From Streptomyces sp. P9-A2 (GTDB taxonomy: Bacteria > Actinomycetota > Actinomycetes > Streptomycetales > Streptomycetaceae): a stretch of 64,000 nt of DNA. This document shows, one piece after another, positions 1-8,489 of the stretch. The notes beneath the pieces were generated by a model that saw only the letters and a program-made list of their open reading frames with translations, made no database searches and was not told the DNA's origin. Position numbers and translations under genes: made by a program. The stretch spans positions 4,588,001 to 4,652,000 of the forward strand of contig NZ_JAZIFX010000001.1 in assembly GCF_036634175.1 (NCBI RefSeq), written 5' to 3'. Positions within the stretch are counted from its first letter, which is position 1. Each line of letters begins with the position of its first letter.

Positions 1-777
1 GCCCGGCTGTCCGGGACCGTGGCCACCACGAGGGAGGAGAGCCTGCGGAGTTACCGGCTCTTCGCCGCCCGGGACCCGCGCGCACTGATCGGCCTCGACC
101 CGGAAGGGGTATGGGGACAGCGGGAATTGATCGAACTGATGGCGGCCAGGTGTGGTGTTTCGGCCGATCCTCGTCATGTTTCCGGGCATGATGTGATCGA
201 CCCGGAGCGGACCCTGGACGCCCTGGACGCCTGTGCGGAGCGGATCGAGGCCGCGGCCCGGAGCGGTGTGCCCGTGCTGCTCGGCACCGGTCACCCGCAC
301 CGGCTGCTCGGTTTCTACGCAGCTCTGGCAGACGCCCTGTCGGCGGCCGGATGTGAGGTCCTCACCTCTGCGCAGGGTCGCTGTGTCGACATAACGACCC
401 GGTTCGGCCTACGCACGCACCACCTCGACTACGTACGAGGAGTCGCGCTGGTCCGGGGCGCACATTCCGAACGCTCCGGTGGTGAGCCCGGCGTACATAC
501 GCACTCCCCGCTCCCGGTTCGGACCGCGCTCGCCGCGGCCGCCGAAGCCGGCGGGCCGCTTCCCGGGCTGGTGATCGGAGATCACGGCTGGGCCTGCGGG
601 GCAGGTCAGCTGGGGTTCGAGGTCATCGCGCTGGCCGATGTGAACGACCCCGCCCCGTTCGTGGGGGAGGCCGAGGGGTGCCTCTCGGTGGTCGTTCCAC
701 TTGATGACGGTGTGCGGTCCGCTCACTACCTGCCGCTGGCCCGCTACGTACTCAATCGAGCGTGTCTGTCACAGTAG
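1..777 (+). CDS. phosphatase-like protein of the SCO3329 type, 5' end cut by window
   Basis: The reading frame is open from the first base to the stop at 775-777, so the N-terminus lies outside the window. A GTG at 19 is a possible start, but the codons before it read ARLSGT and continue the family's usual beginning, so I treat the gene as partial. Conserved-looking blocks are the LLGTGHPHRLLGFY segment (about residue 90 of the visible part), the late VIGDHGWACGAGQLG segment with a histidine and aspartate, and the C-terminal DVNDPA..GEAEG block. Relatives are annotated as phosphatases in Streptomyces, next to the bdtA gene as here. I recognise the family from memory; substrate and mechanism are unknown to me. 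Confidence 0.8.
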   Translation, partial: ARLSGTVATTREESLRSYRLFAARDPRALIGLDPEGVWGQRELIELMAARCGVSADPRHVSGHDVIDPERTLDALDACAERIEAAARSGVPVLLGTGHPHRLLGFYAALADALSAAGCEVLTSAQGRCVDITTRFGLRTHHLDYVRGVALVRGAHSERSGGEPGVHTHSPLPVRTALAAAAEAGGPLPGLVIGDHGWACGAGQLGFEVIALADVNDPAPFVGEAEGCLSVVVPLDDGVRSAHYLPLARYVLNRACLSQ

Positions 778-906
778 GCCGCCGATGGGTGCACCTCTTC
801 CCCACTCGCATCACCCGCCCCTACATTGGGGAGTGAGCACGCAACGACGAAGAGTCACCGGAAGGGGAAGCCGGTGCCCGTCGAGTGCGGAAGGTTCAGG
901 TGTGTC

Positions 907-1119
907 ATGGCTGCAGCTGGCGAGAGGCCTCTGAACGAGGTTCGGTTCCTTACCGTGGCGGAAGTCGCCTCGGTGATGCGAGTGTCGAAGATGACCGTGT
1001 ACCGCCTGGTACACAGTGGTCATCTGCCCGCGATCCGGGTGGGGCGGTCCTTCCGCGTCCCCGAGCAAGCGGTTCACGAGTACCTCCGCGAGAGCTATGT
1101 GGGGGTGGAAACGGCCTGA
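907..1119 (+). CDS. bdtA: excisionase-type (MerR-like) small DNA-binding protein, BdtA-like
   Basis: About 70 residues, almost entirely one winged-helix DNA-binding domain of the excisionase/HTH_17 family: the TVAEVASVMRVSKMTVYRLV recognition block is followed by the beta wing LPAIRVGRSFRVPEQAV. In Streptomyces this gene (SCO3328 type, bdtA, known as a target of the developmental repressor BldD) sits close to bldN, as here. I start at the ATG at 907 because the protein then begins MAAAGERPLNEV, as in relatives. An in-frame start at 826 would add 27 residues outside the domain. No good Shine-Dalgarno sequence is visible at either start. Likely role: transcriptional regulator; target unknown. 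Confidence 0.85.
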   Translation: MAAAGERPLNEVRFLTVAEVASVMRVSKMTVYRLVHSGHLPAIRVGRSFRVPEQAVHEYLRESYVGVETA

Positions 1120-1274
1120 CGACAGGCCGGGGAGATCCGAACAAAGGCACTCTCGGGCCTCCCCGGCCGTCTCGATTACGACCTCAGCGCTCGGGCGGGT
1201 AGGCTTGCCCTCCGTAGGTCGTGTGGGCCCATGGCGCCCAAACACCGAGTGATGAGAAGTGAGCGAGGGTAGTC

Positions 1275-1373
1275 GTGGGCTCTGTTATCAAGAAGCGGCG
1301 TAAGCGGATGGCCAAGAAGAAGCACCGCAAGCTGCTCAAGCGCACGCGCGTTCAGCGTCGCAACAAGAAGTAA
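1275..1373 (+). CDS. tiny basic AURKAIP1/COX24-domain protein (ribosome-associated type)
   Basis: A 32-residue protein, [20 protein letters not shown] followed by [12 protein letters not shown], starting with GTG at 1275 behind a gcgaggg ribosome-binding site. More than half of the residues are Lys or Arg. The [14 protein letters not shown] core is the AURKAIP1/COX24 signature found in actinobacterial SCO3327-type proteins and in mitochondrial small-subunit proteins, so it probably binds rRNA on the 30S subunit. It is too short for most gene callers. A strong terminator follows 21 nt after the stop. Confidence 0.9.
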   Translation: MGSVIKKRRKRMAKKKHRKLLKRTRVQRRNKK

Positions 1374-1394
1374 GCGACGACGCGGAAGCGTGTT

Positions 1395-1429
1395 CAGTGG
1401 CCCCCCACCGATGCGGTGGGGGGCCACTG
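1395..1429 (+). terminator. intrinsic-type terminator hairpin after the COX24-like gene
   Basis: Perfect 16-bp inverted repeat (1395-1410 and 1414-1429) with a 3-nt loop ATG. It closes the transcript of the small basic protein before the epimerase gene. There is no T-run, as is usual in Streptomyces. Confidence 0.85.
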
Positions 1430-1477
1430 TCATCACATGGGTCGGACTCGTGGCGAAGGCAAGAGGAAGGCACTGTC

Positions 1478-2548
1478 GTGGGGAAAGTCGTGCTGGTGAC
1501 CGGAGTGGCCCGCCCGCTGGGGGGCCGTTTCGTCCGGCGGATCCAGCGTGATCCGGACGTGGACCGGGTCGTCGCCGTGGACGCGGTCCGGCCCACGCAC
1601 CACCTCGGCGGCGCCGACTTCGTCCAGACCGACATCCAGCAGCCCACCGTCGCGCGCGTGCTCGCCGAGGCCGGCGCCGACACCGTCGTCCATCTCGACG
1701 TCACGGGCACGCCGCTCGGCGGCGGCAGCAGCCGGACGGCGCTCAAGGAGACCAACGTCATCGGCACCATGCAACTGCTCGGTGCCTGCCAGAAGTCCCC
1801 TACCGTCAAGCGGCTGGTCGTGAAGTCCAGTACGAACGTCTACGGTTCCGCGCCCCGCGACCCGGCGGTCTTCACCGAGACGACCTCGCCCAAGTCCCTG
1901 CCCAGCAGTGGTTTCGCGAAGGACGCCGTCGAGGTCGAGGGCTATGTGCGAGGCTTCGCGCGCCGCCGCCCGGATGTCGCCGTGTGTGTGCTCAGGTTCG
2001 CCAACATCCTGGGGCCCGCCGCGGACAGCCCGCTCGCCGCGTACTTCTCGCTGCCGGTCCTGCCGACCGTGTTCGGCTACGACCCGCGGCTGCAGTTCGT
2101 GCACGAGGACGATGTGATCGACGTGCTGCGCCTCGCCTCGTACGAACCCCGGCGGGGCACGCTCAACAGCGGCACCTTCAACATCGCCGGGGACGGCGTC
2201 CTGCTGCTGTCCCAGTGTTCGAGGCGGCTCGGCCGGCCGACCGTGCCTCTGCTCCTCCCGGCGGTCACCTGGGCGGGCTCGCTGGTGCGTACGCTGGGGA
2301 TGTCGGACTTCTCACCCGAGCAGATCCGGCTGCTCACGCATGGCCGGGTGGTGGCGACGGACCAGATGCGCGAGACGCTGGGCTTCACGGCGAAGTACAC
2401 GACAGCAGAAACGTTCGCGGACTTCGTGCGCGGCCGCGGCCCCGGGCTGCTTCCGCCGGAGGCCCTCGCGGGGGCCGTCGACCGGGTCGCCGCACTGCCC
2501 CTGCCGGGCACGGGCAGCGGGCACCCCCCGAAGCAGAGCGCCAACTGA
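1478..2548 (+). CDS. NAD-dependent epimerase/dehydratase (extended SDR)
   Basis: 356 residues. The N-terminal Rossmann start KVVLVTGVARPLGGRFV holds a variant of the TGxxGxxG dinucleotide motif, with Ala-Arg-Pro replacing the middle glycine. It is followed by DTVVHLDVTG and a serine-rich VKSSTNVYG segment, where extended SDRs carry the catalytic Ser/Tyr. An obvious YxxxK is not visible (GFAKDAVEVEGYV lies in its place), so catalysis may be reduced or altered. Start GTG 1478 is chosen because of the AGAGGAAGG ribosome-binding site and because the protein then begins at the Rossmann strand. The acyltransferase gene starts 14 nt after its stop, suggesting one operon, probably for envelope lipid or glycan metabolism; the substrate is unknown. 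Confidence 0.85.
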   Translation: MGKVVLVTGVARPLGGRFVRRIQRDPDVDRVVAVDAVRPTHHLGGADFVQTDIQQPTVARVLAEAGADTVVHLDVTGTPLGGGSSRTALKETNVIGTMQLLGACQKSPTVKRLVVKSSTNVYGSAPRDPAVFTETTSPKSLPSSGFAKDAVEVEGYVRGFARRRPDVAVCVLRFANILGPAADSPLAAYFSLPVLPTVFGYDPRLQFVHEDDVIDVLRLASYEPRRGTLNSGTFNIAGDGVLLLSQCSRRLGRPTVPLLLPAVTWAGSLVRTLGMSDFSPEQIRLLTHGRVVATDQMRETLGFTAKYTTAETFADFVRGRGPGLLPPEALAGAVDRVAALPLPGTGSGHPPKQSAN

Positions 2549-2562
2549 GGAGCGCAGCAACG

Positions 2563-3720
2563 ATGGCGGACGCCAAGGTCATTCCGTTCGACGACGACCG
2601 CTCCCGTGGGGGAGCGGGGGGAGCAGGGGGCGCCGCGCAGCGCCCGGCGCGCCGCCGGGGGGCGGGAAGCCGGCGACACGGTGCGGGGAGTGCCGGGATG
2701 GGCGATGTCCAGCCCCTGCCGGGGCGGGCGTCCGTCGGGGACGAGGCTCCGGCGCCCCGTGAACCCCGTGAATCCCGTGAGCCTCGTAAGCTCCGCGCCG
2801 AGCATGAGGGCGGGGCCGCCGCATCCGGCGCTGCCCCCGGCGCTGTCCCCGGCGCGGAATCCGGTTCCGGGGACGAGGCCGGCAGCCTGGAACAGCGGGT
2901 CGCGAGCGGGCTGGCCTTCCTGCGCCGCCGGCTCACCGGGGACTACGCGGTGGACGACTTCGGCTATGACGAGGAACTCACCGACCAGGTCCTGATGTCC
3001 CTGCTGCGCCCGATGTACGAGAAGTACTTCCGGGTCGAGGTGAAGGGCATCGAGAACATCCCCTCCGAGGGCGGCGCCCTGATCGTCGCCAACCACTCCG
3101 GGACGCTGCCGCTGGACGGTCTGATGATGCAGGTCGCCGTCCACGACAACCATCCCGCCGACCGGCATCTGCGACTGCTCGCGGCGGACCTGGTGTTCAT
3201 GCTGCCGGTGGTCAACGAACTCGCCCGCAAGCTCGGTCACACCCTGGCCTGCGCCGAGGACGCGGCACGGCTGCTGGAGCAGGGGGAACTGGTGGGGGTG
3301 ATGCCGGAGGGCTTCAAGGGCCTCGGCAAGCCCTTCGCCGACCGCTACAAACTGCAGCGCTTCGGCCGGGGCGGCTTCGTGTCCACGGCGCTGCGCGCAC
3401 GGACACCGATCATCCCGTGCTCGATCGTCGGAGCCGAGGAGATCTACCCGATGATCGGCAATGGCAGGACCGTCGCACGCCTGCTCGGGTTCCCGTATTT
3501 CCCGCTGACGCCGACCTTCCCGTGGCTCGGCCCGCTCGGCGCGATCCCGCTGCCGACGAAGTGGACCATCCAGTTCGGCGAGCCCATCCACACGGAGAGC
3601 TACCCGCCGGAGGCGGCCGAGGACCCGATGCTGATGTTCAACCTGACCGACCAGGTCCGGGAACAGATCCAGCACACCCTCTACAAGCTGTTGGTGCAGC
3701 GACGGTCGGTGTTCTTCTAG
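2563..3720 (+). CDS. 1-acyl-glycerol-phosphate acyltransferase-like protein (PlsC domain)
   Basis: 385 residues. The first ~115 are low-complexity (Gly/Ala/Arg/Glu, with repeated PREPRESREPR) and probably disordered. The PlsC/LPLAT domain occupies roughly 140-370: NHSGTLPLD (Asn176/His177 region) matches the catalytic NHx4D box, PEGFKGLG matches the second conserved block with Glu/Gly, and IPCSIVGAEE follows. Such enzymes transfer a fatty acyl group to lysophosphatidate-like acceptors at the membrane. Start ATG 2563 follows a gagg site and lies 14 nt after the epimerase stop. The gene runs towards rsbN, with a shared terminator between them. Confidence 0.88.
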   Translation: MADAKVIPFDDDRSRGGAGGAGGAAQRPARRRGAGSRRHGAGSAGMGDVQPLPGRASVGDEAPAPREPRESREPRKLRAEHEGGAAASGAAPGAVPGAESGSGDEAGSLEQRVASGLAFLRRRLTGDYAVDDFGYDEELTDQVLMSLLRPMYEKYFRVEVKGIENIPSEGGALIVANHSGTLPLDGLMMQVAVHDNHPADRHLRLLAADLVFMLPVVNELARKLGHTLACAEDAARLLEQGELVGVMPEGFKGLGKPFADRYKLQRFGRGGFVSTALRARTPIIPCSIVGAEEIYPMIGNGRTVARLLGFPYFPLTPTFPWLGPLGAIPLPTKWTIQFGEPIHTESYPPEAAEDPMLMFNLTDQVREQIQHTLYKLLVQRRSVFF

Positions 3721-3752
3721 GAAGCTCCGTACGTGCAGGAAGCCCCGTACGG

Positions 3753-3792
3753 GGTGTGGCGGGACCCCCGGTGACCGGGGCCCCGCCACACC
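3753..3792. terminator. shared terminator between convergent acyltransferase and rsbN
   Basis: GC-rich inverted repeat (3753-3771 against 3775-3792, one bulged base) in the 126-nt gap between two convergent genes. It can act in both directions. Confidence 0.7.
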
Positions 3793-3846
3793 ACGTACTC
3801 CAGCTCTTCCAGCTCTTCCGGCTCTACAGTTCCCTGTCCAGCGTCC

Positions 3847-5103
3847 TCACTCCGCGTCCTCGCTGTCGATGCCCAGTCCCGGGAGCAGGCCGGGCAGGAG
3901 GGGCGGGAGGGTGACGTCGGGCCGGGCCGAGGCGGTCGCGCCGCCGGCCGGCGGGGAGGTACTGGTGTCGCCGCTCTCCTCCGGCGGGTCGAGCAGCCCG
4001 CCGGTGTTGCCGCCGAGCAGGCCCTCGTTCCGGTCGCCGGAGCCGGCGGATCTGCTGGGGGCGCTGCTGCCGCCGGTGCCGTCCTTGTCCGCGGCGCCGT
4101 TGGTGCCGGTGCCGGTGCCGGGCATCTGGGAGCGGTCGGTACCGGGCGGGTCGCTCGGGGTGGGCCCGGAGTCGCCGCGCCGTCCCCTGCCGTCGTCGCC
4201 GCCCTGCCGGGACGGGGGTTCGGGGAGCAGGGACTGCAGCGGGGCGACGTCCTCGTCTATGGCGTCGAACACCGACGAGACCTGCTCGCTGACGTCACCG
4301 AGCTGCGGGGGCAGCCGGTCGCGGAGGGAGCCCCAGGTCTGCCGGTGCGCGTCCGAGAAGGAGGAGAGGGCCTGCATGGGGCGCAGGGAGTCCGGGTCCT
4401 TCCGGTACGCCTCGCGTAGCAGCCGGTGGCCCTCGGACGCGTCGTGCCGCATGCCGGACAGGGCACGGCGGATCTCGCCGAGGGACTCGTGGTCGAGGTG
4501 GCCGCCGCGGTCGCGCTCCATCAGCCTGCGGGCCTCGCCGAGGCGGGTGGAGGCGTGGTCGAGGAGGACGCGGCCCCGCTCGTCGTCGCCGTCGGCGAGG
4601 CCGAGCTTGACGTCCTCCATACCGCGCTTGAGGCCGTAGAGCGAGTCGCCGGGGAGGGCGTCGGAGCTGGCGGCGGCGACTCCGCCGAAGGCGCCCGCGG
4701 CCACGGTGATGCCGAGTCCGCCCGCGGTGAGGCCCTTGGCCAGGCGCGAGCGCGGTTTCAGCTTCCCCAGCGGGGTTGCCCGGTGTGCGCCCCGGGCGCG
4801 GCGTGAACGCTGATCGGGTACGGACGCATCCGCTCCCTCGCCCGCGGCGGTGCCTTCTTGGAGCATGGCCTCGAACGCGGCCATCAGTTCGGCCCGATGG
4901 ACGACCTTGACCTCGGGATCCAGCTCCGGCTTGGGCAGCTCGCCGAGACCGACGGCCAGCGCGAGCAGCCGCGCCTGTTCGGTCTCCACAGCGGCCGGGG
5001 CCGATTCTTCGGACTGCCCGGCCGCCGTGCCCCGGTCGGACTGCTCCTCCAGGGCCTGGGCGAAGGCGTTCGCCCGCCGGTGCGCCGATACGTTCGCGAT
5101 CAC
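3847..5103 (-). CDS. rsbN: RsbN, membrane anti-sigma factor of sigma-BldN (DUF5667)
   Basis: 418 residues. The cytoplasmic N-terminal half (about 1-120, starting VIANVSAHRRANAFAQALEE) is the sigma-binding part. One membrane span follows at about 124-147 (LGITVAAGAFGGVAAASS). Outside is a DUF5667 domain (about 150-290, GDSLYGLKRGMEDVKLGL) and a long Gly/Ser/Pro-rich tail. In Streptomyces, RsbN binds and holds sigma-BldN, delaying aerial development. The GTG at 5112 would overlap the GGAGG box, whereas GTG 5103 lies 9 nt behind it, so I use 5103. It lies directly downstream of bldN on the same strand and has its own sigma-BldN-type promoter, which gives feedback control. Confidence 0.93.
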   Translation of the reverse strand: MIANVSAHRRANAFAQALEEQSDRGTAAGQSEESAPAAVETEQARLLALAVGLGELPKPELDPEVKVVHRAELMAAFEAMLQEGTAAGEGADASVPDQRSRRARGAHRATPLGKLKPRSRLAKGLTAGGLGITVAAGAFGGVAAASSDALPGDSLYGLKRGMEDVKLGLADGDDERGRVLLDHASTRLGEARRLMERDRGGHLDHESLGEIRRALSGMRHDASEGHRLLREAYRKDPDSLRPMQALSSFSDAHRQTWGSLRDRLPPQLGDVSEQVSSVFDAIDEDVAPLQSLLPEPPSRQGGDDGRGRRGDSGPTPSDPPGTDRSQMPGTGTGTNGAADKDGTGGSSAPSRSAGSGDRNEGLLGGNTGGLLDPPEESGDTSTSPPAGGATASARPDVTLPPLLPGLLPGLGIDSEDAE

Positions 5104-5233
5104 TGGCGGCACCTCCTCTCATCATGACGGTCGACTCCCCAGGGGATCCTGAGGGTTCCCTCCCCTGACCATGTCCACACGATCGGGTGATCGAAGTTGG
5201 TCGGGGATTGACCACAGGGAGCCTGCATCCCGC

Positions 5234-5262
5234 ACAACGAGCGGCACGGCGCCGGGGTTACG
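5234..5262 (-). promoter_or_regulatory. candidate sigma-BldN promoter of rsbN
   Basis: Reading the minus strand, CGTAAC (5262-5257) is followed after 17 nt by CGTTGT (5239-5234). This resembles the known sigma-BldN consensus (CGTAAC near -35, CGTTGA near -10, spacing about 16). It lies about 130 nt before the rsbN start, and rsbN is a documented sigma-BldN target in Streptomyces. Identified by eye. Confidence 0.6.
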
Positions 5263-5369
5263 CGCGTCGGTGGGCCGGTTCGGGAAGTCAAGGGAGTGTC
5301 ACTCGAAGCGGGTGGGCCGTCATGGGTGGTGATGCGTCGGCAGCGGGTCCGTCCCGTTCGCCGGGCCGC

Positions 5370-6200
5370 TCAACGCGTGTCTTCGGGGAGGAGTCGGGCG
5401 AGGGTGCGGACGGCCCGGTACTGGAGGGTCTTGATCGCCCCCTCGTTCTTGCCCATCACGCGGGCGGTCTCCGCGACGGAGAGACCCTGGAGGAATCGGA
5501 GCGTGACGCATTCGCGCTGTTGGGGGTTGAGACGTTGTACGGCATCGAGGAGGGCGGCATTGGACAGGTATTCGAGGACGGAGTCCTCGGGGGACCGTGC
5601 GACCTCGTTGGCGTCGAGCATCTCCCCGGTGGTGACCTCGAGGCGGAAACGGCTGGACTTGAAGTGGTCGGCCACGAGGTTGCGGGCGATGGTGACGAGC
5701 CAGGCGCCGAAGTCGCGCCCCTGCCAGGTGAAGGTGCCGATGCGGCGCAGTGCCCGCAGGAAGGTCTCGCTGGTGAGGTCCTCGGCGTTCGCCTTGCTGC
5801 CCACCCGGTAGTAGATGTAGCGGTACACGGTGTCGCTGTACTGGTCGTAGAGCCGCCCGAAGGCGTCGGCCTCGCCCGCCTGGGCGCGCTCCACGAGCTC
5901 CATCATCCTGGCGCTGTCACTGTCCGCGGCGGGACGGCGGGTGGTGGCGGCGCCGGACGGGCGTCCGCGCCTGCCTACCGCGGCGCTGTCCTCGGCGAGG
6001 GCGTAACAAGGACCGACGGGCGCGTCGGCGACGGTGGGGCAAGGGCCGGCGGGAGCGGGGGCGGGGGCGTAGACGGGGACGGCGTATGCGGGGACGGCGT
6101 ATGCGGCGGGGGCGAAGCCGCGCAGCAACTCCCGGGCTGCCGTGACTGCTGTGCGCAGTGCGGTCAGGCCCGGGTCGTCAACCCCGACGTGTGGGTACAC
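5370..6200 (-). CDS. bldN: BldN, ECF RNA polymerase sigma factor for aerial hyphae formation
   Basis: 276 residues. The first ~90 form an Ala/Pro/Val-rich extension (AYAVPAYAVPVYAPAPAPAG) as in pro-sigma-BldN of S. coelicolor, which is cleaved off. Sigma region 2 follows (about 100-165, DAFGRLYDQYSDTVYRYIYY, then AEDLTSETFLRAL) and region 4 (about 215-272, LNPQQRECVTLRFLQG...ETARVMGKNEGAIKTLQYRA). Sigma-BldN drives bldM, chaplin and rodlin genes in development. Start GTG 6200, with gggag 5 nt before it. The stop lies 267 nt before the rsbN start, and the gap holds the rsbN promoter. A BldD-like near-match (TGAC, 5 nt, GTTG) lies at 6388-6400 upstream, consistent with known BldD control of bldN but not proof of it. 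Confidence 0.95.
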   Translation of the reverse strand: MYPHVGVDDPGLTALRTAVTAARELLRGFAPAAYAVPAYAVPVYAPAPAPAGPCPTVADAPVGPCYALAEDSAAVGRRGRPSGAATTRRPAADSDSARMMELVERAQAGEADAFGRLYDQYSDTVYRYIYYRVGSKANAEDLTSETFLRALRRIGTFTWQGRDFGAWLVTIARNLVADHFKSSRFRLEVTTGEMLDANEVARSPEDSVLEYLSNAALLDAVQRLNPQQRECVTLRFLQGLSVAETARVMGKNEGAIKTLQYRAVRTLARLLPEDTR

Positions 6201-6600
6201 GGGACTCCCAGAGGCAGAGCTTCCATCACGTGCAGTGCGGAACCTTTCACCCGTCGTGGCGACGGAAGGGCACCGGTTTGCGTCTGAGGAGAATAACGCT
6301 TCGTGCAGAGCCCGCTACGCCGAGTTGCTGAAATCGTCGATTACGTTGTTTCCGTGGCCGGTTGACGCATGTTCAAGCACTCGACGCTGACCGAATGTTG
6401 ACCGAAATGCTTCGCATTTAGGTTCGGTACAGGATGTGTCGTGGCCGTGTGCAGCCAAGAGGACTGGACAGCGGGGTTGCGGGGCAGGGCAGTTGGATTG
6501 GCCGGGTTTACGGGTGGGGCGCCACTTCTGTTCCCCGCTGATCGGACCGTCGGCCGTACGGGTGTCCGTCGCCGCGGAGTTGACCGGCCGACCGGAACTG

Positions 6601-6735
6601 TCGGTGCCGATCGGAGCTACCGGTGCCGACCGGTGCGACCGGTGCGACCGGAGTCACCGGTGCCGACCGGAGCAGTTGAGGCCGGTCGACGTCGACCGAC
6701 GTCGCCCGGTGCGACCGGTGCTGTCGGTGCCGGCC
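6601..6735. repeat. degenerate GC-rich minisatellite upstream of bldN
   Basis: Irregular copies of a CCGGTGCGA/CCGGTGCC unit in the 646-nt gap between bldN (starting at 6200) and the HAD gene (ending at 6847). The rest of the gap (6201-6600) is the bldN upstream region, AT-richer around 6280-6430. No gene is seen in the gap; the long frames across it are compositional. Confidence 0.55.
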
Positions 6736-6788
6736 GGAGTTGATCTGAGCGGCCGAGGCCGGCCGGTGTCGGTATCCGGGCCGTGCCG

Positions 6789-6860
6789 CGTGCCGGATTC
6801 GGTGCCGGATTCGGTGCCGAACGCGGTGCCGGATTCAGCGCCGCGTTCAGCGCCGGCGTC
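6789..6860. repeat. six 12-bp tandem units across the 3' end of the HAD hydrolase gene
   Basis: Units of the form GGTGCCGGATTC at 6789, 6801, 6813, 6825, 6837 and 6849, increasingly diverged. The HAD stop codon (6847-6849) falls inside the fifth and sixth units. In another minus-strand frame the units encode an Asn-Pro-Ala-Pro-type repeat, so a frameshift may have changed the C-terminus of the protein. Confidence 0.7.
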
Positions 6861-7758
6861 GGTGCATCGCGATGGCGGCCGCCGTGCCGCCGGCCACCGC
6901 GCCCACGCCCGCCGCCGCGGGGATGCCGACCTTCGCGGCCTTGCGCCCTGTGCGGTAGTCCCGCAGGCGCCAGTCCATGGTGCGGGCGTGCTTGCGCAGC
7001 TTGGAGTCCGGGTTGATCGCGTACGGGTGTCCGACCAGGGAGAGCATCGGGATGTCGTTGTGCGAGTCGCTGTACGCCGCGCAGCGGCTCAGGTCCAGGT
7101 TCTCCGCGGTCGCCAGCGCGCGTACGGCCTCTGCCTTCGCCGGGCCGTGCAGCGGCTCGCCCACCAGTTTGCCGGTGTACACGCCGCCGAGGGACTCGGC
7201 CACCGTCCCGAGCGCCCCGGTCAGGCCCAGCCGGCGCGCGATCACCTGGGCGATCTCCACCGGCGCCGCCGTGACCAGCCACACCCGCTGGCCCGCGTCC
7301 AGGTGTGCCTGCGCCAGCGCCCGCGTGCCCGGCCAGATCCGCTCGGCCATGTACTCGTCGTAGATCTCCTCGCCGATGGACTTCAGTTCGGAGACCCGGT
7401 GGCCCTTGACGATGGAGAGCGCGGAGTCGCGTGCGTCCTGCATGTGCTCGGGGTCCTCGACGCCGGCCAGCCGGAACCACGCCTGCTGCCATGCGAACCG
7501 GGCCAGGTCGCGCTTCTCGAAGAACTTCCGCTTGTACAGGCCCTTGCCGAAGTGGAACAGGGCCGCGCCCTGCATCACGGTGTTGTCCAGGTCGAAGAAC
7601 GCGGCAGCCCGCTCGTCGCCGTGAACCGGGAAATCCGGTTCGCGGTCGGAAACTTCCTGAGTGGACTTGCGTGCGGCCTCCGCCGAAGCCTCGCCTGCCA
7701 ACACGCTCCGCGCCGTGGCGGAGCGCCTACGGGGGGTGAGCCATCCTAGAGCGGCCAT
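6847..7758 (-). CDS. HAD-superfamily IB hydrolase (SerB-like phosphatase family)
   Basis: 303 residues. Motif I is FFDLDNTVMQ (about residue 55, Asp nucleophile and acid/base). Motif II is VTAAP, a conserved lysine follows around HGPAKAEAV, and motif IV is YSDSHNDIPML. The helical cap lies between motifs I and II. This is the HAD-IB architecture of phosphoserine-phosphatase-like enzymes found beside rex/bldN in Streptomyces (SCO3322 type). A hydrophobic C-terminal stretch, VGIPAAAGVGAVAGGTAAAI, ends in HRRRR and could be a membrane anchor. Start ATG 7758 gives the family-typical MAALGWLTPRRR; no strong ribosome-binding site is seen. Substrate unknown. It is divergent from the glutaredoxin gene. 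Confidence 0.88.
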   Translation of the reverse strand: MAALGWLTPRRRSATARSVLAGEASAEAARKSTQEVSDREPDFPVHGDERAAAFFDLDNTVMQGAALFHFGKGLYKRKFFEKRDLARFAWQQAWFRLAGVEDPEHMQDARDSALSIVKGHRVSELKSIGEEIYDEYMAERIWPGTRALAQAHLDAGQRVWLVTAAPVEIAQVIARRLGLTGALGTVAESLGGVYTGKLVGEPLHGPAKAEAVRALATAENLDLSRCAAYSDSHNDIPMLSLVGHPYAINPDSKLRKHARTMDWRLRDYRTGRKAAKVGIPAAAGVGAVAGGTAAAIAMHRRRR

Positions 7759-7909
7759 GGCGTGAGCATAGCCAGTCCGCCCGTCGGTTCCGGAGCCGAG
7801 AGGTTCGGACACCGTGAACTCTGCGCGTCCGTGTCGTTAAAGCACTCCTCCGGGCTCACCGGGGACCAGTGGCCGCAGAGGGGTTCCCCTGTCCCGTCGG
7901 GAGGTGAGA

Positions 7910-8188
7910 ATGGCCGGCATGAGTCCGCTCTTCCGCCGCAAGGCTCCGCAGGATCGTCTCGTCACCCTCGTGGGCAAGCCCGGCTGTCATCTGTGCGACG
8001 ACGCCCGGGCCGTGGTGGAGAAGGTGTGCGGTGATCTCGGGACCTCGTGGGAGGAGAAGGACATCACCCAGGACCCGGGACTGCACGAGCAGTACTGGGA
8101 GCAGATTCCCGTCGTTCTCGTCGACGGCCGTCAGCACACGTTCTGGCGCGTCGACGAGGTTCGTCTCCGCAAGGCCCTGGCCGACTGA
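7910..8188 (+). CDS. glutaredoxin-like thiol protein (DUF836/GRX family)
   Basis: 92 residues of thioredoxin fold. The CHLC active site (Cys26/Cys29) follows the first beta strand VTLVGKPG, and the cis-proline region is QIPVVLVDGR. The ATG at 7910 is 6 nt behind a GGGAGG box; the GTG at 7904 overlaps that box. The conserved position just upstream of rex and hemA suggests a redox or haem-metabolism link, but this is context only. Confidence 0.88.
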   Translation: MAGMSPLFRRKAPQDRLVTLVGKPGCHLCDDARAVVEKVCGDLGTSWEEKDITQDPGLHEQYWEQIPVVLVDGRQHTFWRVDEVRLRKALAD

Positions 8189-8394
8189 GGGTGTGACTGA
8201 CCAGCCAGTGCAAAGCGGAGGGAAAGTCGCTTAGGATCGATGGCGATCAGGTCTCGGGGGCGGGATACACAGAGGAGAGTGTGCGGTTTTGCCCCCAAAA
8301 GCAAGGGAGCGATGGTGCTCGCGCGCCGGTTCCGTATGCGTGCGCCGGGGGCGCGTGACCCCGGTCACTTTGGGTGGGCAAAACGGACATCATC

Positions 8395-8414
8395 TTTGTG
8401 CACGCGTTCACAAA
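8395..8414. promoter_or_regulatory. Rex operator (ROP) in front of rex-hemACD
   Basis: TTTGTGCACGCGTTCACAAA is a near-perfect palindrome with one mismatched pair and matches the Streptomyces Rex operator TTGTGAACNNNTTCACAA type. It lies 76 nt before the rex start, where the rex promoter is expected. NADH-free Rex would bind and repress its own operon, including haem synthesis, until NADH rises. The 300-nt region 8189-8489 holds no gene. Confidence 0.9.
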
Positions 8415-8489
8415 GACATAGCCTGCACTCGACGGGGCGGTCCGGGGACGTATGACCGCCTGAAGCCCCGCTCTACCCGCAGGAGCACC

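Noticed and set aside
6601..6860. Tandem repeats considered as a CRISPR array
   Set aside because: Units are 9-12 bp, contiguous, without unique spacers; no cas genes in the window.
6436..7749. 437-residue plus-strand frame across the bldN upstream region and HAD gene
   Set aside because: Composed of repeat-derived Asp/Arg/Val text and the antisense of the HAD gene.
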